This document shows, in pieces, positions 49,399 to 62,700 of a DNA stretch of 64,000 nucleotides (positions are counted from its first letter, which is position 1; the number at the start of each line of letters is the position of its first letter). The translations under genes were made by a program, and so were the position numbers. This stretch comes from Dermatophagoides farinae (taxonomy: Eukaryota; Arthropoda; Arachnida; Sarcoptiformes; Pyroglyphidae), in assembly GCF_024713945.1 (NCBI RefSeq), contig NC_134684.1:4037001-4101000 (forward strand), read 5' to 3'. The notes beneath the pieces were generated by a model. That model was not told the DNA's origin. It saw nothing but the letters and a program-made list of their open reading frames with translations, and ran no database searches.

Positions 49399-50325
49399 TC
49401 ATTCACCAGTCAGAGGAATTATTATTGAAAAATGTTCCACAAATGTGTGTACCATGAATGAATGCATAAATGGAATTAAAAATTGTAAACATGAATTAAT
49501 TTTAATTTGGCAATACTTTTTTTTTGTCCAACAATCTACTGATGATAAGCGAATAGTTTGGATTTACAACATTGGTTACACAATGATGATGAATATATTG
49601 AGCCCGGAAAAATTAATATTTTCATCAAGCAAAGAATTTTCGACTACGTGCTGTGTTTTTTCTTCATCATGGAAACTAAAAAAAAAAAATTCTGTTTTTA
49701 CATGAAACATAAAAATCAATCCCATGTTGTAACATGGAAACAAACTTTTTTTTCATTTCCCAATTTATTTTGTGATTGAAATTTTTCATATTTTTTTTTT
49801 GAAATGAAAAATTCAACCAACTAAAATTACCTACTTCCGGAACATGAATTTTGCCAGCAAAAAAAATGGCTTGTTATGTTCAACTTTTTTTTTCATTGCT
49901 TGTGATGAAAACATAATTTTTGAATTTCATATTCATTGCTTATTACCTATTATTATTGGTTCAAATTCATTCAGTTCAGTATGAAACAACCAAGGCTTTA
50001 ATATTATTAATCAAAATCAAAATTCTAAACACTGAAAAAAAAATTCTGAATTCACTTTAGCTTATCCCAAAGTCCAATATTATTTTTTATGGTGTGTGAC
50101 AAGCATCTCCCACCACCATAATACACGAGCATAAAGAGAATTTGTAATTAATAGCAATAGATTAATCATCTTTTGATTTGGAACGTTCAAAAAAAAACTG
50201 ACTGCAATCGGGACAGACAGACAGGCAGGCATGCAAGCAGCTCCTTTCCGATCAAACCCGGGGACCCAGAGAGAAAATAAACGAAAGGGTTACGTAATGG
50301 ATACTCATTTTTGACATGGATGTCG

Positions 50326-50326
<1 letters not shown>

Positions 50327-50356
<30 letters not shown>
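50327..50356. repeat. (TG)15 microsatellite
   Basis: Perfect TG array. Confidence 0.95.
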
Positions 50357-50357
<1 letters not shown>

Positions 50358-53300
50358 CATCAAGTCACACTACTAACGGGTAACGATTCATTCGCTGAGT
50401 CAAAAAGTCTGTTTATAATTATTAAAATTAATTTTTTTCTTTCATTTTTCTAGCACAAACACACACACACACGATTATTTCATTTCAAATTCATTTATCT
50501 TCAACGATCAAGTTTGAAAGTTTAATTTAAATTTCAAATACTCTATTTTCAGCCATTCATTAGTGTGAATTCTATAGAAATTTTCTTGTTTAAATATTTG
50601 AACTTGTCATTCAAAACAGCCATAGAAAATTAAATGAAAATTCACAAGACGAAACCAAATTGAAAAAAAATTCAACAACAATTCGACATTTATGTGACAA
50701 ACATTGTTTCATTTTTTTTTGTACTCGAATCTAGTTATTCAAAATATTTTCGAAGAAATTACTCGAAAACAATTCATATAATGTAAATAATCGAAACAAG
50801 AGATTTTCATTTGTTTTTTCGCATCATTCAGTATTGCAAAAAAAAATTCTGGTTAAATTCAAAGAAAAATGTTACCCAAGAGATTTGACACGATAATGAT
50901 TATGATGAAATCTGCATATCGTTTTTTTTTTGCCACTTTCAACATGTGGTGGCTATCAATTGTTATACAAGCTTAAAATATTCAAATTCTGCATTGATGT
51001 GAATGAAGAACGAAAAAAAAAAAAAAAAAATACAGACAAACAAACTTACCTTGATAATCCAATGAAGAATTTAGTTGTTCAATTCAAAATGATGCACATA
51101 ATTTATTCACAGAAAAAAAATACACAAGAAACACATATATGATTAATAATGATGAATGAAAATTTGTCACCACATTCATATGGCAGAACAAAAAAAAATA
51201 TGTCAATCAATGTCAGATGATTCTGTTTAGATCATTACATTGATCCGATGATTTAGGTTTTGTTCGTTTCATTTGATAAAATGTGTTAGAATTTTAAAAA
51301 AATTCGTCACCACGAACCAGAAATGATTAATTGATGATTCACACAGGTTTTTCTCATCCAAACAAGGCTGGAATAGTATTATTGCTGTCGTCGTTGTTGT
51401 TTATTGACGTTTTTCTTTTAAGAATGCAATGGAAGTCAACAAACGATGATGGTGATGATGATGATGATGATGAGCTTGTCTAGTGTGATGGTAAAATGGT
51501 GATTCTGTGAACACCAAGACGATCGTGACAGCAACAAGCAAACATTGATGAAATCAATTACGTTCACTGTTGAGAAAATTGTGTGGAAAAACTTTTCATA
51601 AATCAAAACAATCTTCTTCGATTATCGAATTTGTCAACAAAATTCTTGATGATCGTGATTTGAAAATAAATCTATTTTTGTTTCAAACCAACAAACAGCC
51701 AAACGAAAGAACCAGTGTGTGTGTGCTCGTTATGATGTATATCACATCTATGAATGAAAATGAATGAAAAATCCAGAATCATTTGATACACAAAATGAAT
51801 TCAATGTTTGTGCGCGCGCCAAAAATTCTCGTTCGATTTTGCATATACGCACTAATTGACAACATAAACACAAGCTCCGCCTTTTCTTTGTTCAACAACC
51901 ATTGTCCGTCCTATTTGAATGGTCTTCCTAATATTTTTTTTTATTTACATTTTCAAATTGATTATTTTGATTATTCGAGGAAAATAAAAAGGTTTGATGA
52001 ATTTTTTTTGACAATTATCTAATCACTTTGTTTCATGGATCATTTGAATTGTTATGCATTGATCATAATGAATGATTGACGACCACTGCCACAATGACGA
52101 TGATGATGACGACAAGAATCGAAATTTCAACATTTTCAAATTTTCATGATTGATTTACTTGTCTATGACGAAAAACAAACAAACAACAACAAAAACACTC
52201 AAGCGCTGGATGCTAAACTTTAACAACATTTGATATATTACTCACACACACACACACATTGTTGTTGGTGGCAATTTGATGCCAAATAATCATTGAAATG
52301 ATGTGATGAATGGTATGGTGATGTTTGTATTTACAAATAAAATTTGAATCATCATACATTGATTTGTTCACAGATAATTATCATCATCATTATTATTATT
52401 GAAGCAAGTGAACGTGTGAATGTGAATGACAAAATATTGATTCTCATTGACACTACATATGTGAACCATTTCTCATTTTCTATTTCGACGAAAAAAAAAT
52501 AAAATCTGTTTGTTGGTGAAATGAATTCTCGCATCCGTATAATTGGTAATGAGATGATGTTTGTGGTTGTCTTTTCTTTCTTTTTTTTTCAAACAAACAA
52601 AAAAAAACATGTCACAAGTTGCTGCATATTGTGTATCCCTCAAGCATCAAATTGCTCGTCGCGACTATGACGAAGAATGAATCCAATTTTAAACTTTTTT
52701 TTTTTTGCTCATCTTCAATTTCATACCGAAAAAAATTTATTTTCTTTTTTTTTGGCAAACACAAAACAAGAATTATTAAAAAAAAAATTCTCTGCAAGTT
52801 AGTGAATTTTTTTTTCAACTCAAACATGGTCTTTCTCGTTTCTCGTACTGGCTAAAAATACCAAGAGAATTACCAAAAGAAAATTTTGAATGTAAAAAAA
52901 TGTAAAACAAAAACTAAACACAAACAAGCAAACAAAAAACAAAAACAAAAAATAAAAAAAAGGAAAAAATCAAACGTCTTGTGACGTTTAGTTTTTGTCA
53001 GCCAATTTCAAATCATTTTCACTATTGGATTATTATTCACACACACACATCAACACGACACAGAATTTGCTGATTTTCCATATGATTTTGTTGTTGGCTG
53101 ATGATCATCATGACGATGAACCATCAAAAAAAAACCGGTGAAAAAAATTGATTTACTATAATTGATTTTCTTAAAAATAAAAAATGAAATTTTTTCATTT
53201 TATTTTTCTTCATTGGTTAAAAACATAAAATGCAAATCAAAATTAGAACAAATGTCAAAGAAATTCATTGACAATGACAAAAACCATGATGATGATGATG

Positions 53301-53954
53301 ATGGTGATGGTGATGATGATGAAAATGGCAATTAAAAATAAAAATAAAAAAAAAATTTTACACATGTTTTTTTCCTACTGTATTACAATATTTTTTTTTC
53401 TTGCGGTTTCATCCGATGATCATCGTCATGATGATGATCATTATCCATGATCGTCACCATCAGGGTAATATTCGCTTCCTTGCACACACACACACACACG
53501 AACGCACACACTATGCACATTTTTGTTGTTGTTGTTGTTCTATTTAAAATTTCCTTGGAAATTTTTTTTTCTGATGATCTTTGAATTTTTTTTTTCATTT
53601 AGATTCTTTTTTTGGTATTGAAAATAAAAATTTTTTGTTTTTTCATTTAAATTAATGGTAGATTTTTTTTTGTTCTCTCGTTTCATCCCACTCATATCTC
53701 AAATGATGATAGTTTCGATGAAAAAAATTTTTTTTTTTCATTTGTTTGTTTGTGATCTCGATTCTTGTGTTTTTGATTTTCGGCCTCGTTTTTTTTCTGG
53801 TTTTTTCGGTTTTTTTTTGTTTTTTTGTTTTTCGCCATCACTTTACCACCAACACACACACACTTAAATGCTTATTGTTGTAAAAATGAGCCAAATTTAC
53901 AATGTTGAAAATGGTGGTTAATTTTATGCTAAATTAACTTTTTTTTCCCATTCT

Positions 53955-53956
<2 letters not shown>

Positions 53957-53986
<30 letters not shown>

Positions 53987-54016
53987 AAAAAACAAGAACA
54001 ACAACAACAACAACAA
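53957..54016. repeat. Inverted triplet pair (TTG)10 / (AAC)n, 20-bp hairpin
   Basis: (TTG)10 at 53957-53986, a 10-nt spacer, then AAC units to 54016. The arms are perfect complements over 20 bp. Confidence 0.9.
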
Positions 54017-54201
54017 GCAAAATGAATAGAGATGTTTATTATTATCATTATTTTTTTTTTTACAAAACATCAGTTTTTTTTGAGTGAAAAAAAATTAACT
54101 CAACCTGTTTTCTGTATTCATCATCATTCTCTTGTTCATTTTTTTTTCTTTTTTTTTGTATATTGCAAGATTAAATATTTCATTGTTCAAATGAACAGTG
54201 C

Positions 54202-54220
54202 GAGAGAGAGAGAGAGAGAG
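54202..54220. repeat. (GA)n microsatellite
   Basis: Perfect GA array. Confidence 0.9.
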
Positions 54221-55200
54221 TGAAAAAAAATACGTAGAATTTTGGCAGACATTTTTCACTGTGTTTTTTTTTGTTCATGATTCAAATTGGTAACATTGTC
54301 ATTCATTCTTTTTTCAAAATTAGGTAGTCTGCTAATATTTGGAACAAAATGAATGGAAAAAAAAGAATGATGATCTGTATCTGTATCTCATTGTTGAGCA
54401 TCATCATCTACTTTTAATTCAAAAAAAATTGTCTTAGACTGAAAAATTTCACTTTGTGTTTTTTTTTCGATAAAATCAGCAAAAAAAAACAAAACAAGAA
54501 AATTTTCTTTCGAATTCAAAAAACAAAAAAAAAACACCATCATCATTCTGTCTTTCTCTCACTTTTTTTTATTTTCTGGTTACTGTTGAACAAGGATGAT
54601 TGAAATTATCACATCCATCATGTTCATCATTTAATTTATAACATAGTTGAAAATATTTCAACCATATCGAAATATTGCATTCGAAAAGCAACAAATTCTC
54701 ATTTTTTGCCTAACTAAAAAAAGTAGTGCGTGTATGTGTGACAAATAGAAACACAAGAAAAACAAAATTCTGTGTCGCCTACGTTTGTTATTAAGAAATT
54801 AAATTCATTGGCCATCAATAAATTCAATTATCAGTTGATTGTGATACATCTGAATATTTCATGTTGAAATTTATTGAAAAAAATGACTATCTTCATGGTG
54901 GATTCTTTGAATTTTCATTTTTTTTTGTCATCCACAAAAATTGTACTTACGCAAATGTGATGAGAAAATGTAGAATCCATTAATCATCATGTTTCACTTG
55001 CCCTAGTGTTTGAGTTTATGAAACTTTATTCTCAATTTGATCTATGCGAATTTTTTTTCTGTTTTTTGTTTTTTGTTTTTTTTTGTTTGCTCTCAGATAT
55101 TCTCATTTTTCTATTCACCATATTCATTGGCTTATCATCTCATCGTCATCATTATAAAAGACAATACAAATTGTCTATATGCAAAAAAAACTAATGAATC

Positions 55201-55224
55201 AAAAAAAAAAAAAAAAAAAAAAAA
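55201..55224. repeat. Poly(A) run, 24 bases
   Basis: Uninterrupted A run with no adjoining retroelement. Confidence 0.9.
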
Positions 55225-58200
55225 TGAAAAGGGGTGCGAAGGGAAATTTTTTTTTTTTGAAAATTAAAATGCAAGATAACTTGATGATAAATGATGTGTA
55301 TGTGTGTGTCAGGAAAATTTATTCCTGAACAAAAATCAATTATAGTGAAAAGAAAAAAAAAAATTCAAATCGATCCAATTTTTTCGCCAATCTGACTGAT
55401 TTCTTTTCCTTTGTCACATACATCGTGGTTTTATTTTTGATGATGATGATGATGTTGATGATCATGTTCCATTTTCCATCGATTGATCGAATATTTCGAT
55501 CATTTTTTTTCGCACTGCATAAGAATTTCAATCAAAAAAAAAAAAAATTTTTTTTTTAATTAAAAACTAAGAAAAAAAAACTTTCTTGACTTTGCCGTTG
55601 TTTTTATTATTACTTGACATGTGTGCAAGTGATCCAGAAACTCATTTCCAAAAATAAAATAAAAAAAAATCCATGCATAGCATCAATGATGGAAGATGAT
55701 GATGAAAAATTTGCATAATCTGAATTTCATTGTTTTTTTTCTAGTCTTGTGTTCGCGTTTTCATTTTTTTTCTTGTGTGTGTCCTGTTCAATGTCGTTGT
55801 CTTGTACGAAAAAACAAAAACAAAAAAAAAATTTCTAATTAAAAATCAATCATTAAACGCTGTATAATAATACTGTTGTTGATGATTATAATCATCATCA
55901 ACCAATCCAATTTCGATTGATCCTCATCATTGATTTTTGTTTTCTATATAGATAGATAATATTCATCATAATCATACAATCGATTTTGGATTTTGACTTT
56001 TTTTTTTGGTTGAAAAGCTAGATGCTTCAAGCACACACACACACACACGGTTAAGGATCACCAGACAAAAGATTTTTTTTCCTTTGAAAAAAATATACAT
56101 AACAGGGAGAAAGTAAATAAATAAAAAAAAAAACAAAAAAACAAACGCCCGACACCCATAGAATCTTTCATCATGATTCTAAATGATCGAAATTATAAAA
56201 TTAATTAAAACTCATTGAATGTTAATTGAATTGAATTGAATGAGAGAAATTCATCATCATCATCATCATCAATGACGACGACGACGACACATACGAGCAA
56301 GAGCATCCGAGCGAATGAAAAGTTTTTTTTTTGTTTTTTGTTTTTTTGTTTTTTTTTTGTTTTCATTCCTCTCACCCTTTTCAATTTCATTTGCCATTGT
56401 TTTTGTCTATGGTACCGGATGATGATGATGATGGTGATGCCTGAGCCATAACAAAACAATAAACAATGGATCCCTAGGATCCATATATTTATCATCATCA
56501 TCAACAACAACAACAGATTTTGATTGCCTCGATGCATCGATGAAATTATGAAATTTATTTTTTTTTTGTTTTTTCATTATTCCCTCAATCGTACACACTT
56601 GGGGGCTCGGGTGAATTCATTGCTTATTTTTTTTTATCGTTTTGATTCTGCCGATTCAATTCCATTCATCCAGTTCGGTTCATCGCTGATGATGAGCTTC
56701 CAAGATTTGTTGTTGTTTACTGTTTTATTCCATAATTCGTAATGAAATTCTGAATTTAAATCAAAAGCACGCGTTTATTTGGCTCATTGAATGTATGGGG
56801 TGAAGCTAAGCAACGATGACGCCATTTGATTCTGTTTGTATTTTTTTTTTGAGAACGTGGCAAATATTTGTTTGATACAAGGTTGTTTGACCACGTAATA
56901 TTTCATTATCTTTTTTTTTGAATTTAAATTCATCACTCAATTTTTGGCTAGCAACATTTTCATTCATTCAGCCAAATTGGAATTCTGGCAAATTTTTTTG
57001 TTTTGTTATGCCCTTCCCTTTTTGTCAGTGATACAAGTCTAATTTTTTTTGGTGCATGTGTGTGTGTACGTCTGTTTGTGTTCCAGGATCAATCAGAGAT
57101 TTGAAAGAGTCGGTGAGTGATGGAAAAATGCAAAAAAACAGAAAAAAATCATACTCGTCTGCTTCAATGACGACGACAACAAACAACAACAACAACGACA
57201 ACAACAACAAAGTGAAATGGATTGAATGAATAAATGAAAAAAAAATTAATTAAATTTTTCTCTCTCCATAGTTTTGTCTACTCATTTTTTTTGTTTTGTT
57301 TATTACGGCCATGATTATTAAGCTGCGCAAACAAAGCGAAAAATAAAAATGAAAATCAAAATATTCATACTATACATACAACAGAGGCTTAACCTCGGAA
57401 TGGTGAAAATTGTAACATTGTCGCATAGAAAAAAAAATTGTTGAAAAATTGAAACAGGACAATCAACAAGCATAGTATGCTCAGGCGACATTTTTTTTCT
57501 TGTTGGTAGTCAAAATTTAATTTTTTTTCTCTTTACTCAGTGTGTGTGTGTGTGTGTGCCATTCCCAGAATAAATTCTCATATCAGAATGAAATTAAGAT
57601 TTCTAATCATCATCATTGCAAAAACAACTTGGAAAACAATCACACATTCAATCATTACGAAAGCTAATTCTAATTAAAAAAAAAATAAATAAATTTTCAT
57701 TCGTGTAATTTTTTTTTCATCTCACTATCTATCTAACTCACACACGAGAAACATCCAGAGAGAAAAAAAAATTCATCACTAGAGTTATTTGCACACGATT
57801 TAATTAGATTTTATTGCATCTTTTTTTTTCTTGCTGGGCCTGCTGTTGTTGCTTTGAACACACACACACACACACATACAGTGTTTGATGAATACAGAAT
57901 TTCTGTAGAATTTGGTATTGAAGAAAAAAAAAATTTTCTTTTTTTTTTGTTTTGTTTTTTGAATGCTCCAGCCATACATCATCATACAGTGATGATGATA
58001 ATGATGGCTTCATTCATTAGTTTAATTATTGTGGATGCATTTTTTTTTCTGCTTTGCCATCACACCACGCACACACACACTCACACAATCTCAATATCAT
58101 CATCATTATCAATGTGCAAAATACGTGTCACTTTTTTTTTTGGTGGAACGTCGTTTCAGAATTTTTTCATCTTAAATTTGATTCTTGGCAACTTTTTTTT

Positions 58201-59646
58201 TTGTTGCCCTGTTCTTGTTTGTTCCTAACACCATCGATGTATATAATAATAATAATTAATTTGTTTTTGATTTGAGTCAAAACATGTCATAATAATAAAT
58301 GTAATAACCATAATCATCATCATAATCATTTGTGTTGTGTGATCAGTTTTCAAATTTTTTTTGGCGGGTTTTTTTTTGAATTTTTTTTCCAAATTCGGCA
58401 CATGCGTATGTGTGACTTTGATTGTAAAATTCATTTTTTTCTGGTCTGTGGAAGGGGCCATATAACGACTTTAATTTAAATTGCGTCTATGAGTTTTTGT
58501 GAATTTTTTTTTGTTTTTTTGAATAGAGTTAATTTAAATGCAAATTCACGCACACACGGTCCAAATATTCATCGCATGACTACATCAGCAGTTGGTTAGT
58601 TGATGAATTTATTCTAGTTTTAATTCAAAAATTCATATTTTGTTTTTGCCATTCTTTATTTCATCTCCAGAATTAAGTCATATGCACACACACACAGAGT
58701 TTGTGACTCTATTCATCATTCCAATTTGTAAATTCAAAACTTTTTTTAAAAATCATCTTTCTAGTTTTTTTTTGCAATCAAATTCGGTCGGTTTTTTTCT
58801 GGTTTTTTTTCAACAATTTATTCAGAAAATTTATCAAAAATAAATGAATCCGGTCGTTATAGATGAAATGTGATGTTAATCATAAACATAAACACCATTA
58901 TTATGCTTAAATAATTATCATCACGGTGATTAGGCAGAAAATCTTTGTCTTTTCATTTTTGGGCAACGGTTGGGCGTTAAATTTCGTTTTTCAACATCGC
59001 CATCAACCATTTTGAATCTGAATCCGAAAACAGTTTCTTAGTTCATCATCATCATCATCATGATAATAATTTGCAATTTTATAATTTAGCCAATTTTTTT
59101 CTGGATAATTTTACCATCATCATCATGAATCATGGAACCGTTTTTTTTCATCAATTATATGAATGATACCAAAATCCAATGATGATGATGATGATATTGG
59201 AATATTGAATTTGATTTTCTCATTAGTTTTTTTTCAATATCATTTTTATTATTATTATTATTGTCATAGGCGTTGTTTTCATTCGGTGATTTCTCCAATA
59301 TATAATATTCTTATCATTCATATGAAAACTGCAATCGCAATGAAACATCAGCGATTGGGTTCGTGTTTAATGAAAATGGAACAATCATTATACCCATTTC
59401 CTTTCGTTTTTTTTTCTTACTAATTAACTAATATCTCTCTCTCTCTCTTTTGCTCGCTCTCATCATATTATTTAGACCTAAAATGAAAATTTGACTTTAC
59501 TACCTCGTAATCGTTAGACAATTTTAATTAGATTTTTTTTTCGTTTTGTAATAATAACCGAACAAACTGTGAATATTTGTTGTTGTTGCATTGTAATTTT
59601 CTTAATTTCGTATTTTTTTTTTCATTTTGTTGTTTTTAATCATAAG

Positions 59647-59703
59647 CATCAGCAGCAGCAGATGATGATGATGATCAGTCTTCTGGGCATGAAAATGTAA
59701 TGG
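59647..59703 (+). other. Exon-like segment, 57 bp, phase-symmetric
   Basis: A T-rich tract and acceptor (TTTTTAATCATAAG) precede 57 bp that end at a consensus donor ATGG|GTGAGT. One frame reads SAAADDDDDQSSGHENVM; both ends are in phase 1, so it could be included or skipped without changing frame. Half of it is triplet repeat, which weakens the case. The QSSGHENVM part is non-repetitive. Confidence 0.18.
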
Positions 59704-62700
59704 GTGAGTGGAAATATGTTTTTTTTTTGATGGAAATTCATTTTATCAAAAAAAAATTTGTCTGTTTCGTATATCTTATGAAAATAATAGTTCTTCAATA
59801 TGTGGACAAATATTTCATTTTCGTACTTTTTTTGACATTGCATTTTGTTTGTTTGTTTTTTTTTTCACAAACAAAAAAAAAATTCCAAAAATCATTCATG
59901 AATTTATTATTTCTACTTCTCAAAAAAAGCATTTAAGAATATATATGTCATCATCATCTTTGCTTTGTTGAATAATTTCATCATCATCTTGTCTTCCTGG
60001 ATCGCATTTTTGTGCTTTTTTTTTTGGTTGGCTGCTTGGTTTATCGTTGCAACTTGATGTTTGCAATGTAATTATTATTACAGAATGCAAAAAAATAAAA
60101 GCTAAAAAATTAAGAAGAAAAAGAATTGAAGAGATGGGGGGAGGGGAGAAAAATGTTTGCCAGAATTTTTTTTTTATTCTTTTTCAGTTGAACGCTTTTA
60201 GCCATCATCATTTTATTATTACGAATTTCTCATCTTTCTTTTATGCTTTCTACTGTTCTCATGTCATCATCATCATCATCATCAACGTCGTTGAACAATT
60301 TTCAAAATTAACGTTGATTAAAATGTAAATTAAGATTGTGTTGTTGCCATTGTTGGTAGTTTGGTAGTAATTCTGTACGCGTTATACGAGGCACACACAC
60401 AAAAATAAAGAACAAAGATATTCATCATCATCATCATCATCATTATGATTATGATGATGATGAAGAAAATAAATAAATAAAGTACTTTTACTTTTAATGA
60501 TGGAAATTTTTTGTTTTATCAAAAAAAAAAACGAAAAAACGGAAAACGAAAAAAAACAAAACAAAAAATGACAAATGTCGCCAGGTTGTGCGCTATCTCA
60601 CTGGTTTGGTAGTCATTTTTTTTTTTGGATTTGGATTTTGATTTTAATTTTTTTTTTCGATTCTTTGCTGTTTCATATCACAGAATGTTGGTGGTTTGAA
60701 TGCAAATTTTTTTTTCCTCTTGTTGTTCATTTCATCCACATAATTAATCATTCATTTTTCGTTTATCGTTGGTAAATGCATGAATGATGATGATGATGAT
60801 GTCAAAAAAGAATGAAAATGAATTTGCACAGATAAAATCAAAATGGTTGAATGTGAAATGAGTTAATTTTCCTTGAATTTTTTTTTATTTTTGAATTTTT
60901 TTTTTTCGTTCTTAAAAAGAATCCTCATTTGTTTTCATCATAGAATGCCTTTGCAATTTGTTTGTTTGTTTTGTTTGTTTGTTGGAAAGGATTGTCTGTT
61001 TTTCATTGTAAATCATTTTTGATTGTTGCCAAAAAAAAAATCTAGGTTTCTAATTTAAGTTTTACAAACGATACAAATCCATCATCATCATCATCGATTG
61101 GCATGCAGTTACATGGTGATTCAACAAGTATTCTGTGTTGATTCATGCAAAACTTTCTTGTTTTTTTTCCAGATCAAATGTGTGTTCCAGATTTATATGA
61201 TGCATACAAAATTGTCCACCGGTTTCTTTTCTTCGTGATTAGTGTGACATAAGTTTCGCGGAAAAAAAACGAAACTTTTTTTTTCTTTCAAAACAACAGT
61301 GTAAGGAAAATTAAGAAATTAGCCATAAAATTTAAATCTTTCTGCTGCTGTCGTTTTGATTCTTTAGTGTAGTTTTTTTTTCCATTTTTTTTTATTTTTG
61401 CTTCGTTTGGCTAAGAAGCTGAAAAGTTTGGGATTTTAGTTGAAGTCGTTATCAACTAAACACTGGCTGGTTGGTTGGTTTTTTTGCATATCAAACATTT
61501 GCGGTTGTTTTTTTTCTCTCAATGAAAAGTTTTTTTTCTTTTCTGCAAGTATAAACAAGAATTTCTCATTTTTTGTTTTTTTTTTGTCAGGCACACGACT
61601 ATTCATCGGTGATGGTGATGATGATATTCATGTGGATGTGCTTTTCTCTATTCATTCAAGTTTTTTTCTTCTTCTTCTTTTCCTCATCATCATCATCATC
61701 ATCATGTTTGTATGATATGCTTTGATATTATTTTGCCTATTAAAAGTTACGGTCTTTGTTCCTGTTGTTGTTGTTCCTGTTGTTGTTGTTGTTTGGCACT
61801 TTTTTTGATGCTTGAAAAACATGAATTAAAAAAAAAATTGGATAAAAAAAAATTTACACGCTCGTGTAAATAAGTGGATATCAAGAATCGAGATAGAGAA
61901 AAAAAAAGATGGCAAATTCCGCATCAAAAGCGTCGTTTTTTTCTGCCCCATCCATTGCAAACAAGCTAAATATGTGATGATTGACGAGGTCAACGAAAAA
62001 AAATGAAAAAAATGAAAAAAATCGTTCTAAAAATATCCATCAATGTGATTCATTACCAAAGAGCAGAGAATGATTAAATTTCAATTCAAATCATCGATCC
62101 GAATATGGATCTGTTTGTTTGTTTCTCTTTACACTTTTTTTTCATATTTGAAATTGAAAAGTTTTATTCTTTTTTTTGCATCTATTCAAACGATGAACGG
62201 AAAGAAAAATTCAGTGATGATAAATTAATTATACACTCGGTCGTTTTTTGTTTTGTTTTCGGGTACCAAACTATTGTTGTGTGTTGTGTGTTCGTGAAAA
62301 AAGTCAATGTTGTGTGACAACTGGCAATTATCACGGCAAAAAAAAAGTTTGTTTGTTTGTTTGTTTTTTTTTTTTTGATCAAAATGAAACTTTTTTTTTA
62401 TTTGTTTGTTCGTTTTTTTTATTCACTTGTCAAAGAAATTTTAAATGAAAAAAAAATCATAAATCTGAAATTTGGGATTTTTTTTCTCCCATTTTCCGCA
62501 TACACATCCGATGGATGGACACACAGCTGATGTTGCGAAATTATTCACGCGCTTTTGATTCTGCTGCATCCTTTTGTTTTTTGGATTCCGTTCATGATGG
62601 TTTCATTTTTGTTTTTTGCATGTGTATGTCCAAAAAAGCGTAAACTTTCATTTTTCAACAAGATCCGTTTGATGAAAATTCGGCCATTATCGTATATAAT

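Larger units (their letters stand above)
46517..59646. other. Repeat-dense non-coding DNA
   Basis: No gene is called. Signals without a proven gene: a very good minus-strand donor ATCAAG|GTAAGTTTG (GT at 51048-51049) whose upstream frames are all closed; a minus-strand ATG exon candidate ending at donor TTTGC|GTAAGTA near 54952; and a 26-bp microexon-like segment at 57087-57112 (+). A hairpin AAACGTC-TTGT-GACGTTT lies at 52972-52989. Confidence 0.5.

Noticed and set aside
51044..51060. Consensus minus-strand splice donor ATCAAG|GTAAGT
   Set aside because: All three upstream frames close within a few codons and no acceptor is present; at best a non-coding exon edge.
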